Origin: Bacteroidota bacterium
Lineage (GTDB): Bacteria; Bacteroidota; Bacteroidia; Flavobacteriales; Weeksellaceae
Direction of reading: 5' to 3'
DNA: 18,480 bases
Assembly: GCA_023419095.1 (NCBI GenBank)
Contig: JAEZYN010000002.1
Span: 1 to 18,480, forward strand
The notes beneath the pieces were generated by a model that made no database searches, was not told where the DNA came from, and was given only the letters and a program-made list of their open reading frames with translations. This document shows positions 6,665-12,574 of the stretch, piece after piece. A program made the position numbers and the translations under genes. Position 1 is the first letter of the stretch; every line of letters starts with the position of its first letter.

Positions 6665-7960
6665 ATGAATCCCTTTATTGAAGAACTGAAATGGCGCGGC
6701 CTGTTCGCAGACATGATGCCCGGAACCGATGAACAGCTGAACAGAGAAATTACCACAGCCTATATCGGGTTCGATCCTACGGCAGATTCGCTTCATATCG
6801 GGAGTTTGGTGCAGATCAAGATTCTGGCTCATTTTCAGCTGCACGGACACAAACCTATTGCGCTGGTAGGTGGCGCCACCGGTATGATCGGCGATCCCTC
6901 GGGGAAATCGACCGAAAGAAACGCGCTGGATGAAGAAACGCTAAATCATTATGTGGCGTGCCTAAAAAACCAGCTTTCGAAATTTCTGAAATTTGACGGA
7001 ACCGAAAGCAACAATGCGGAACTAGTGAACAACTACGACTGGATGAAGGAGTTTTCATTCCTTGAATTCATCCGCGATATCGGCAAAAACATCACGGTGA
7101 ACTACATGATGGCCAAAGAATCGGTGAAGAAAAGAATCACGGGTGAAGGTGGCGCAGAAGGCATGAGCTTTACGGAATTCAGTTACCAGCTGTTGCAGGG
7201 TTACGATTTCCTGCACCTTTACCGTGCGAAAAACGTGAAACTGCAGATGGGCGGCAGCGACCAGTGGGGAAATATAACCACCGGAACTGAACTGATCCGC
7301 AGGAAAGCGCAGGGCGAAGCATTTGCTTTAACCGTGCCGTTGATTACAAAAGCCGACGGCTCTAAATTCGGCAAATCTGAAAGCGGCGAAAACTACTGGC
7401 TCGACCCGAAAAAAACATCTCCGTACAAGTTCTACCAATTTTGGGTAAACGCGACTGACGAAGATGCGGAGCGTTTTATTAAATTTTACACCTTCCTGAC
7501 TAAAGAAGAAATCGAAACGTTAATCGCAGAACATAAAACCGCACCGCACGAGCGTAAACTACAGAAAAAACTGGCTGAAGAGGTAACCGTTTGGGTTCAT
7601 AACCGCGAAGAGTTTGAAAAAGCCGTGAAGGCTTCAGAAATCCTTTTTGGACGCTCCACAGCTGAAGATTTGGTGAATCTGGATGAAGCAACTTTCCTGG
7701 AAGTCTTTGAAGGCGTTCCACAGAAGGAAATCGCGAAAAGCGAAGTGCTGGAAGGTGGTGTGATTGATCTGATATCGGAAAAATCGGGCTTCCTAAAGTC
7801 AAAAGGCGAAGCCAGACGCGAATTGCAGAGTAACTCGATCTCCATAAATAAAGAAAAAATAAACGACACTTTCGAGATAAAGGAATCTGATCTGATTGAC
7901 GGCAAGTTCCTGCTGCTTCAAAAAGGAAAGAAAAATTACTTCATCGTAAAGGCTGTTTAA
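6665..7960 (+). CDS. tyrS: Tyrosyl-tRNA synthetase
   Basis: TyrRS charges tRNA-Tyr with tyrosine in the cytosol. The protein is 431 residues from the ATG at 6665, the normal length of bacterial TyrRS. The class I Rossmann fold is clear: YIGFDPTADSLHIGSL carries the HIGH-like motif (HIGS, about 46-49), VGGATGMIGDPSGKSTER follows, and KFGKSE is the KMSKS-like loop. GSDQWGN, a tyrosine-site signature, is also present. The C-terminal part (about 365-431), with GEARRELQSNSISIN and INDTF, is the S4-like tRNA-binding domain. An in-frame TTG at 6641 would add eight residues, but it lies inside the promoter -7 box and MNPFIEEL is the usual N-terminus, so I chose the ATG. The gene ends in a strong terminator at 7969, and therefore forms its own unit. 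Confidence 0.97.
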   Translation: MNPFIEELKWRGLFADMMPGTDEQLNREITTAYIGFDPTADSLHIGSLVQIKILAHFQLHGHKPIALVGGATGMIGDPSGKSTERNALDEETLNHYVACLKNQLSKFLKFDGTESNNAELVNNYDWMKEFSFLEFIRDIGKNITVNYMMAKESVKKRITGEGGAEGMSFTEFSYQLLQGYDFLHLYRAKNVKLQMGGSDQWGNITTGTELIRRKAQGEAFALTVPLITKADGSKFGKSESGENYWLDPKKTSPYKFYQFWVNATDEDAERFIKFYTFLTKEEIETLIAEHKTAPHERKLQKKLAEEVTVWVHNREEFEKAVKASEILFGRSTAEDLVNLDEATFLEVFEGVPQKEIAKSEVLEGGVIDLISEKSGFLKSKGEARRELQSNSISINKEKINDTFEIKESDLIDGKFLLLQKGKKNYFIVKAV

Positions 7961-7968
7961 ACTACATT

Positions 7969-7993
7969 AATCCGGCTCCTGGCCGGATTTTTT
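7969..7993 (+). terminator. Intrinsic terminator after tyrS
   Basis: AATCCGGC (7969-7976) pairs with GCCGGATT (7982-7989) across the loop TCCTG, and a run of T follows to 7993. It begins 9 bp after the tyrS stop codon. Confidence 0.93.
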
Positions 7994-8085
7994 GTTATTA
8001 TAAGCATATAGTTTCAGGCCCATAGCCACACTTGTAAACAGCTGTTTAACTTTTAAAGTTGTAATTTTACACCTAATTTATTTTA

Positions 8086-8838
8086 ATGGCAGTTATCATT
8101 TTCATCATTGTGCTCTGGTATTCAGGGCTTTTTTTCCAGACTTTTTTTCTGCACCGCTACGCAGCGCACCAAACTTTCAAAATGTCGAAATTCGGCGAAA
8201 AACTGTGTTATGTACTGACGTGGTTTACACAGGGATCCAACTATCTTTCCGCTTACGGCTACGGTGTAATGCACCGCATGCACCATGCTTACGCAGATAC
8301 TGAGAAAGATCCGCATTCACCGAAGTATGACCACAACCTGTTCACCATGATGTGGCGCACAAAAAGCATTTACCAGCAGATCAACAAGCAAAAGGTAATC
8401 ATCGAAGAGAAATTTACCAAGAATGTTCCGCAGTGGGAATCTTTTGATAAGTTTGCGAGTTCATGGGGTTCCAGAATTGGATGGGCAATCGCTTACACGG
8501 CCTTTTTCTACTTTTTCGCCACGGCGTGGTGGCAGTGGATCCTGCTTCCGGTTGCTTACATGATGGCACCGATTCATGGTGTGATTATCAACTGGTTTGG
8601 GCATATCTACGGTTATGTAAATTTTAAAGTTTCAGATACTTCAAAAAACCTGTTCCGTTTCGATTGGCTGATGATGGGCGAAGGCTATCACAACAACCAT
8701 CACAAATACGGTGGAAGAGCGAATTTTGGGGGCGTAAGATGGCATGAGATTGACGTTACGTATCTGATCATGTTGCTTTTAGACAAAATGAAACTGATCA
8801 AACTGAAGCCGGTCGCGGTGGTAAAAAGGGAAGTTTAA
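8086..8838 (+). CDS. Membrane acyl-CoA (fatty acid) desaturase, delta-9 type
   Basis: The 250-residue integral membrane protein has the three His boxes of the stearoyl-CoA desaturase family: HRYAAH (23-28), HRMHH (63-67) and HNNHH (202-206, in GEGYHNNHHKYGG). An additional GHIYGY (172-177) resembles the extra His-bearing segment of this family. These residues hold a di-iron centre that uses O2 and electrons to insert a cis double bond in an acyl chain. Hydrophobic stretches at about 3-21 and 132-170 are the membrane hairpins. No cytochrome b5 domain is fused, so a separate electron donor is needed. The role is likely membrane fluidity adjustment, for example in the cold. It is a single gene, bounded by the tyrS terminator upstream and its own terminator downstream. 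Regiospecificity is inferred, not seen. Confidence 0.92.
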   Translation: MAVIIFIIVLWYSGLFFQTFFLHRYAAHQTFKMSKFGEKLCYVLTWFTQGSNYLSAYGYGVMHRMHHAYADTEKDPHSPKYDHNLFTMMWRTKSIYQQINKQKVIIEEKFTKNVPQWESFDKFASSWGSRIGWAIAYTAFFYFFATAWWQWILLPVAYMMAPIHGVIINWFGHIYGYVNFKVSDTSKNLFRFDWLMMGEGYHNNHHKYGGRANFGGVRWHEIDVTYLIMLLLDKMKLIKLKPVAVVKREV

Positions 8839-8844
8839 AACATT

Positions 8845-8871
8845 AAACCGGATTTTAGATCCGGTTTTTTT
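8845..8871 (+). terminator. Intrinsic terminator after the desaturase gene
   Basis: AAACCGGAT (8845-8853) pairs with ATCCGGTTT (8859-8867) across the loop TTTAG, and the T-run continues to 8871. It starts 7 bp after the stop codon. Confidence 0.93.
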
Positions 8872-8989
8872 GTTTTTAAATACAGGACAAAGTTATAACA
8901 CTTCAAAAACTTCAGAAAACATCCAGGTAAAACATCAAAATACTGTGCATGAGAAACTACAGAAAGCGATACTCGGTAATCACTTGCAA

Positions 8990-9066
8990 AAATCTGTGAA
9001 ATCAGTGAAATCTGTGCCTTCAAAATCAACTTTGCGCGATCTTCTCTTATTTCCGTGAAATCTGTG
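8990..9066 (+). repeat. Short 9-bp repeats (AAATCTGTG family) in the intergenic region
   Basis: Three adjacent 9-mers lie at 8990-9016 (AAATCTGTG, AAATCAGTG, AAATCTGTG), and a fourth AAATCTGTG lies at 9058-9066 followed by a similar CGTTC/CCTTC tail. The 291 bp between the desaturase stop and the esterase ATG hold only this, a terminator and a promoter-like box; an in-frame open stretch beginning GTG at 9055 is made of repeat sequence and is not taken as coding. Confidence 0.75.
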
Positions 9067-9118
9067 CGTTCCCAGCTACCGTTTGCACCCTTCGCGAGCC
9101 TGACCCGGAAAATTGCAA

Positions 9119-9126
9119 TATATTTG
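9119..9126 (+). promoter_or_regulatory. -7-like box (TATATTTG) just before the esterase start
   Basis: TATATTTG is a perfect TAnnTTTG match. It ends only 3 bp before the ATG at 9130, so transcription from it would start at or near the ATG, giving a leaderless or almost leaderless message. No TTG lies at the expected -33 distance. It may be real or a chance match. Confidence 0.35.
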
Positions 9127-9129
9127 CGT

Positions 9130-9768
9130 ATGGAATTACAATATCTCGTTCGCGAGCCCGAAACAATCACGCCTTCTACTACCCTACTTGTCCTGCTTCA
9201 CGGTTACGGAAGCAATGAAGAAGACCTTTTTTCATTTGCGCCCACAATTCCGGAAGACTGGCTCATCGTCAGCTTCCGTGCGCCCCACAACTCGCATTAT
9301 GGTGGCTATTCGTGGTATGATATTGACCTGATGAATGTGGAAAACCGCGTAGATGTACCGCAGGCGAGGCAATCATTAGAAAACATTTTGGCCAATATCA
9401 TGAGTGTCAGCAACCGGTACGGTCTTACGGACAACCAGACGCACCTCATCGGCTTTTCACAGGGCGGCATCATATCTTATGCACTCGCGCTAGAATATCC
9501 TGAGTTGTTTAACAAAGTGGCCTGTCTCAGCGCATATCCTGAAGAAAAGATAATGCCCAACATGGTGAAAGACAAGAAGAAGCTCGAGCATTTGCGCTTC
9601 TTCATTTCACACGGAACTGATGATGCCACAGTGCCGCTCGAATGGGGCCGGAAAGCCGCGGATCTGTTATATGACCTTAGCTGTTTTTTCAGTTTTCGAG
9701 AATACATGAGCGGACACGGCGTCAACCAGAAAAACTACATGGACCTGATGGACTTTTTGCGTAAATAA
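9130..9768 (+). CDS. Phospholipase/carboxylesterase-type alpha/beta hydrolase
   Basis: From the ATG at 9130 the protein has 212 residues, typical of the small carboxylesterase / acyl-protein thioesterase-like family (Abhydrolase_2). The oxyanion region is LLVLLHGYGSNEED (about 19-32). The nucleophile is Ser110 in GFSQG, the acid Asp165 in HGTDDATVP, and the base His196 in SGHGV, so the Ser-Asp-His triad is complete. There is no signal peptide, so it is cytosolic. It should hydrolyse short-chain carboxyl esters or lysophospholipid-type substrates. An in-frame GTG at 9055 would add 25 residues, but that stretch comes from intergenic repeats and does not look like the family, so I rejected it. 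The next hydrolase gene starts 13 bp downstream, probably co-transcribed. The natural substrate is not known. Confidence 0.9.
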   Translation: MELQYLVREPETITPSTTLLVLLHGYGSNEEDLFSFAPTIPEDWLIVSFRAPHNSHYGGYSWYDIDLMNVENRVDVPQARQSLENILANIMSVSNRYGLTDNQTHLIGFSQGGIISYALALEYPELFNKVACLSAYPEEKIMPNMVKDKKKLEHLRFFISHGTDDATVPLEWGRKAADLLYDLSCFFSFREYMSGHGVNQKNYMDLMDFLRK

Positions 9769-9781
9769 ATTTATTAACCAA

Positions 9782-10627
9782 ATGAAAAGGCTTTCGATTT
9801 TACTTCTGTTGCTTTCCATCCAGATTCAGGTCCACGGACAGGCAGCAGGTTCAGAACCCGAAAAACAGAGTACGCGGTCGGCTAATGTGAAAATTTTAAG
9901 TGAAAACTTTTCAGCACCGCAGCTAAACACAACCCGGCGAATCTGGATTTACCTTCCGCCCGATTACGTTTCATCCCGAAAAAAATATCCGGTCCTGTAT
10001 ATGCATGACGGCCAAAATCTGTTTGACGACAAAACTTCGTTTGCCGGAGAATGGCAGATAGACGAGGCGCTTGATAAAATTTACGGAGAAACCGGAAAAT
10101 CGGCAATTGTCGTTGGCATCGATAATGGCGGCGAAAAGCGGATGGATGAACTTTCACCATTCAAAAACGAAAAATACGGTGGCGGAAGCGGCGAAGAATA
10201 TATGCGGTTCATTGTGGAAACATTAAAGCCATATATCGACAGCAATTTCCAAACGAAACCTGCTGCGCGGCATACCACATTGGGTGGAAGCTCGCTTGGC
10301 GCGCTTATTTCGGTGTATGGCGGCGTAAAACACCCCGAAACTTTCGGAAACATACTGGCGTTCAGCAATGCATTTTGGTTTAATGGGGCTGAACTTGAAA
10401 ATTTCATCAAAGATTCCAAACAAAATTTAAGGCACCAAAAGTATTATTTTGTGCAGGGTAAGAACGAATCTGTTGAAATGGTGGCGCAGACGCAGAAAAT
10501 AATCGACGCGCTGAAATCTAGGAGTGTGAAGGCAAAAAACATCTACAACCGTTCAGACGAGGACGGTAAACACAACGAAAGGTACTGGCGGCGCGAGTTT
10601 CCGGCAGCTTTTCTCTGGCTTAAATAA
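9782..10627 (+). CDS. Exported esterase (putative esterase / Fes-like alpha/beta hydrolase, COG2819 type)
   Basis: The 281-residue protein begins with a signal peptide (hydrophobic SILLLLLSIQIQV at about 5-17, cleavage near HGQA, 18-21), so it is periplasmic or secreted. The mature part has RRIWIYLPPDY (52-62), YPVLYMHDGQNLFDD (69-83) and the nucleophile elbow GGSSLG (168-173) with Ser171, all typical of the esterase D / enterochelin-esterase-like fold. Glu229 (VQGKNES) and His264 (GKHNERYW) are the likely triad partners. Relatives cleave esters on sugars, siderophores or acyl groups; the substrate cannot be read from sequence. It follows the cytosolic esterase gene by 13 bp, which suggests an operon of two unrelated alpha/beta hydrolases. 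Its stop lies only 7 bp from the end of the convergent purE. Confidence 0.87.
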   Translation: MKRLSILLLLLSIQIQVHGQAAGSEPEKQSTRSANVKILSENFSAPQLNTTRRIWIYLPPDYVSSRKKYPVLYMHDGQNLFDDKTSFAGEWQIDEALDKIYGETGKSAIVVGIDNGGEKRMDELSPFKNEKYGGGSGEEYMRFIVETLKPYIDSNFQTKPAARHTTLGGSSLGALISVYGGVKHPETFGNILAFSNAFWFNGAELENFIKDSKQNLRHQKYYFVQGKNESVEMVAQTQKIIDALKSRSVKAKNIYNRSDEDGKHNERYWRREFPAAFLWLK

Positions 10628-10634
10628 TTGATTT

Positions 10635-11138
10635 TTAATTGTCGAAAGCGTTTGGATGGCTGTTTTTTATTTCATCCACCGTACCCAAAACTTTTTGCTC
10701 TAAAGAATCCTGGTACTGCTGCAATTTATCGGCAACACCGTGGTCAAAAGTACCGATTATTTTCGCGGCTAAAATTCCGGCATTCGCAGCGCCGTTCAGT
10801 GCTACAGTTGCTACAGGAATCCCCGACGGCATTTGCAAAATAGACAAAACGGAATCCCAGCCGTCGATGGAATTTGAGGATAAAATCGGTACACCAATCA
10901 CCGGCAATGTCGTACAGCTTGCGACCATTCCCGGCAAGTGTGCGGCACCACCTGCTCCGGCGATGATCACGCTGATCCCACGGTTTTTCGCGGTTTCGGC
11001 ATACTCCAGCATGCGTTTTGGCGTGCGGTGCGCGGAAACCACCGTAAGTTCGTACGGAATGTCGAGCGATTTCAGGAAATCAGCTGCCTGCTCCATTATT
11101 TTCAGGTCGCTTTGGCTCCCCATGATTATTCCGACCAT
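10635..11138 (-). CDS. purE: N5-carboxyaminoimidazole ribonucleotide mutase (PurE, class I)
   Basis: PurE moves the carboxyl group of N5-CAIR to C4 to make CAIR in de novo purine synthesis. The 167-residue protein is of usual class I length. It carries GIIMGSQSDLKIM (3-15) for phosphate binding, the strongly conserved SAHRTPKRM (35-43) and AGAGGAAHLPGM (60-71), and GVPILSS, LSILQMPSGIPVATVA and NGAANAGILAAKI further on. The active-site His (His37 or His67) and the Ser-rich loop are intact. It is on the minus strand, convergent with the esterase gene. The usual partner purK (N5-CAIR synthetase) is not adjacent in the window. A near-match -7 box (TATCTTTA, 11177-11170 on the minus strand) lies upstream. 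Identification is firm. Confidence 0.97.
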   Translation of the reverse strand: MVGIIMGSQSDLKIMEQAADFLKSLDIPYELTVVSAHRTPKRMLEYAETAKNRGISVIIAGAGGAAHLPGMVASCTTLPVIGVPILSSNSIDGWDSVLSILQMPSGIPVATVALNGAANAGILAAKIIGTFDHGVADKLQQYQDSLEQKVLGTVDEIKNSHPNAFDN

Positions 11139-11361
11139 TGGTGTTGATGTTTTAATAATTATATCAGGCTAAAGATAAGGGTTTTCGCAGAATTTTGGAG
11201 AGAAAATGCCGCTGACGCTCGCGATTTTATTGCACTTGCCATTTACAATCCGGACAGAGAAAGCCCATGAAATTTGCGCGCCGAGTCTTCCTTAAAATCT
11301 TTTCGGTAAGATTTAAATGAAGTAGAACAACGATCTGCAATTGGCGTAGTAATAAAATCTT

Positions 11362-11913
11362 TCAGCCGGCAGCGTCATATGCCTTTTTAAGCCAGCCAAT
11401 TACTTCCTGGTCAATATCCTGCAGACCGGAAATGATTAATTTATGCGAACACATTGCGTTGGGTTTTTCAGCTTCCAGTTTACCTGTCGTCTCCTGTCCT
11501 TTCAGGTTGAGGCCAATTTCGAAGCGCGTCTTTGTGGCAGGGTTCAGAATTGCGAACTGTTTCTTACGTCTCAAACTTACATAAGCGATTTTTGGCACAA
11601 CCTCAATGTCGTCGCCAAATGTTTTAATCTCCGACAGAAGCCTGTCGTAAACCGGTTTGAAATGTTCTTTTCCGCCGTATTGCCTGGTGATCAGTTCATC
11701 GTGATTTTCGGCCGAACCGGCATCAGTTTCATTGGTTTTATGCGCCACAAGATTGGCAAATCCGTGCGTGAAAGCGTGATTTTCTTTGAGATATTTAATG
11801 ATTTCACCGTGCTTCGCGATGTTTTGAGCCTTTACGGTCTCAATCCACTGCGCCAACGTTTTGCCTGTATTTTTATACAGGTTTTCCATCATCGTTTGTG
11901 TAGCTTTATCCAT
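11362..11913 (-). CDS. DUF4287 / DUF5655 domain protein
   Basis: The 183-residue protein has two conserved but uncharacterised domains. Residues about 1-70 (beginning MDKATQTMMENLYKNTGKTL and running through AKHGEIIKYLKENHAFTHGFANLV) match DUF4287. Residues about 85-180 (FKPVYDRLLSEIKTFGDDIEVVPKIAYVSLRRKKQFAILNP, then ISGLQDIDQEVIGWLKKAYD) match DUF5655, a small domain found with predicted transport or nuclease-like proteins. There is no signal peptide, so it is cytosolic. It lies 3 bp after the stop codon of the exported YciI-like gene (11917-12399) and is very likely co-transcribed with it. The sequence shows no catalytic motif that I can name. The domain names are from memory of similar sequences, and the role is unknown. 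Confidence 0.8.
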   Translation of the reverse strand: MDKATQTMMENLYKNTGKTLAQWIETVKAQNIAKHGEIIKYLKENHAFTHGFANLVAHKTNETDAGSAENHDELITRQYGGKEHFKPVYDRLLSEIKTFGDDIEVVPKIAYVSLRRKKQFAILNPATKTRFEIGLNLKGQETTGKLEAEKPNAMCSHKLIISGLQDIDQEVIGWLKKAYDAAG

Positions 11914-11916
11914 GGC

Positions 11917-12399
11917 TTAAGGTTTTGACTTCCATATTTTATCGGAAAAAGGCAAGTACTCAGGGAGTGCGGCAGAGCCGTACCATGGGAAAATTTCGTA
12001 CTCCAACAGTCCGTTTTTTACTGCCGGATCGGTTTGTAACAATTGCGTAGCCTCTTCCTGCGTCTTTAAATTATTTAAAATAAAAATACCTCTGTAATTT
12101 TTTTCATTTTTCCCGAAAGGTCCGGCCACAACTAATTTGCCATCTTCCACGAGGCGGTTGATGTTGGTCATGTGGCCTTTGAAACTTTCAGCAACAAGCG
12201 CTTTATCCGCGGATGTGTTGGCGCCAGTTTTAAGAATAACCAGAAAGTAATTTTTCATTCCATAATCGTCCGCGCCCATTCTCTTGGCTAATTCATTGTC
12301 GTAATTGGGGTTTGTACCCAGACTCGTCCTATCTTTTTCAGACTGCCCAAAAATGAGGGAAGCAGTTGCAAGGAAAGTAAAAATCAATACAGCTTTCAT
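11917..12399 (-). CDS. Exported YciI-like (YCII-related) domain protein
   Basis: The 160-residue protein begins with a signal peptide (AVLIFTFLATASLIFG, about 3-18, followed by QSEKD). After a linker, residues about 48-140 form a YCII-type ferredoxin-like domain: YFLVILKTG, then HMTNINRLVEDGKLVVAGPFGKN, then GIFILNNLKTQEEATQLLQTDPAVKNGLLEYEIFPWYG. Family members are small dimeric alpha/beta barrels, related to muconolactone-isomerase-like folds, with no settled general function. Export is the unusual part, since most YciI proteins are cytosolic. It is the first gene of a two-gene unit with the DUF4287/DUF5655 gene, 3 bp apart. A perfect TATCTTTG box lies upstream (12477-12470 on the minus strand), about 70 nt from the ATG. 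Confidence 0.85.
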   Translation of the reverse strand: MKAVLIFTFLATASLIFGQSEKDRTSLGTNPNYDNELAKRMGADDYGMKNYFLVILKTGANTSADKALVAESFKGHMTNINRLVEDGKLVVAGPFGKNEKNYRGIFILNNLKTQEEATQLLQTDPAVKNGLLEYEIFPWYGSAALPEYLPFSDKIWKSKP

Positions 12400-12469
12400 T
12401 TTATAATATATTTTATATGTTTCCGGTTACCGCCAGCTGAGAAAACCGCTTTGCCAATCATTAAAAATA

Positions 12470-12477
12470 CAAAGATA
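12470..12477 (-). promoter_or_regulatory. -7 promoter box (TATCTTTG) for the YciI-like / DUF4287 unit
   Basis: The minus strand reads TATCTTTG, a full TAnnTTTG match, with a predicted start near 12463 and a leader of about 64 nt. There is no clear TTG at -33. The same box sequence is found before tyrS. Confidence 0.45.
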
Positions 12478-12574
12478 TCCTGGAATCAGTTACCTGTTTC
12501 ACCGCTGGATTTTTTAATTCTGCAGATTCAAATGCTCTGTTTCTGATATTTTTCCGGTCGCTCTTTTTCTTAAC

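Noticed and set aside
9055..9129. A 25-residue N-terminal extension of the esterase from a GTG
   Set aside because: The DNA consists of the 9-bp repeat and a promoter-like box; the family starts at the ATG at 9130.
10639..11172. A 177-codon plus-strand open frame opposite purE
   Set aside because: PurE is certain on the other strand; the shadow has no family resemblance.
11295..11314. Hairpin AAATCTT / AAGATTT downstream of the DUF4287 gene
   Set aside because: It has no following T-run on the minus strand and a weak A/T stem, so I do not call it a terminator.
11260..11330. Short ORF beginning ATGAAATTTGCG
   Set aside because: It is only about 15 codons with no family resemblance, in an unremarkable 223-bp gap.
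11443..11928. A 161-codon plus-strand open frame
   Set aside because: It is antisense to the DUF4287/DUF5655 gene and looks like random sequence.
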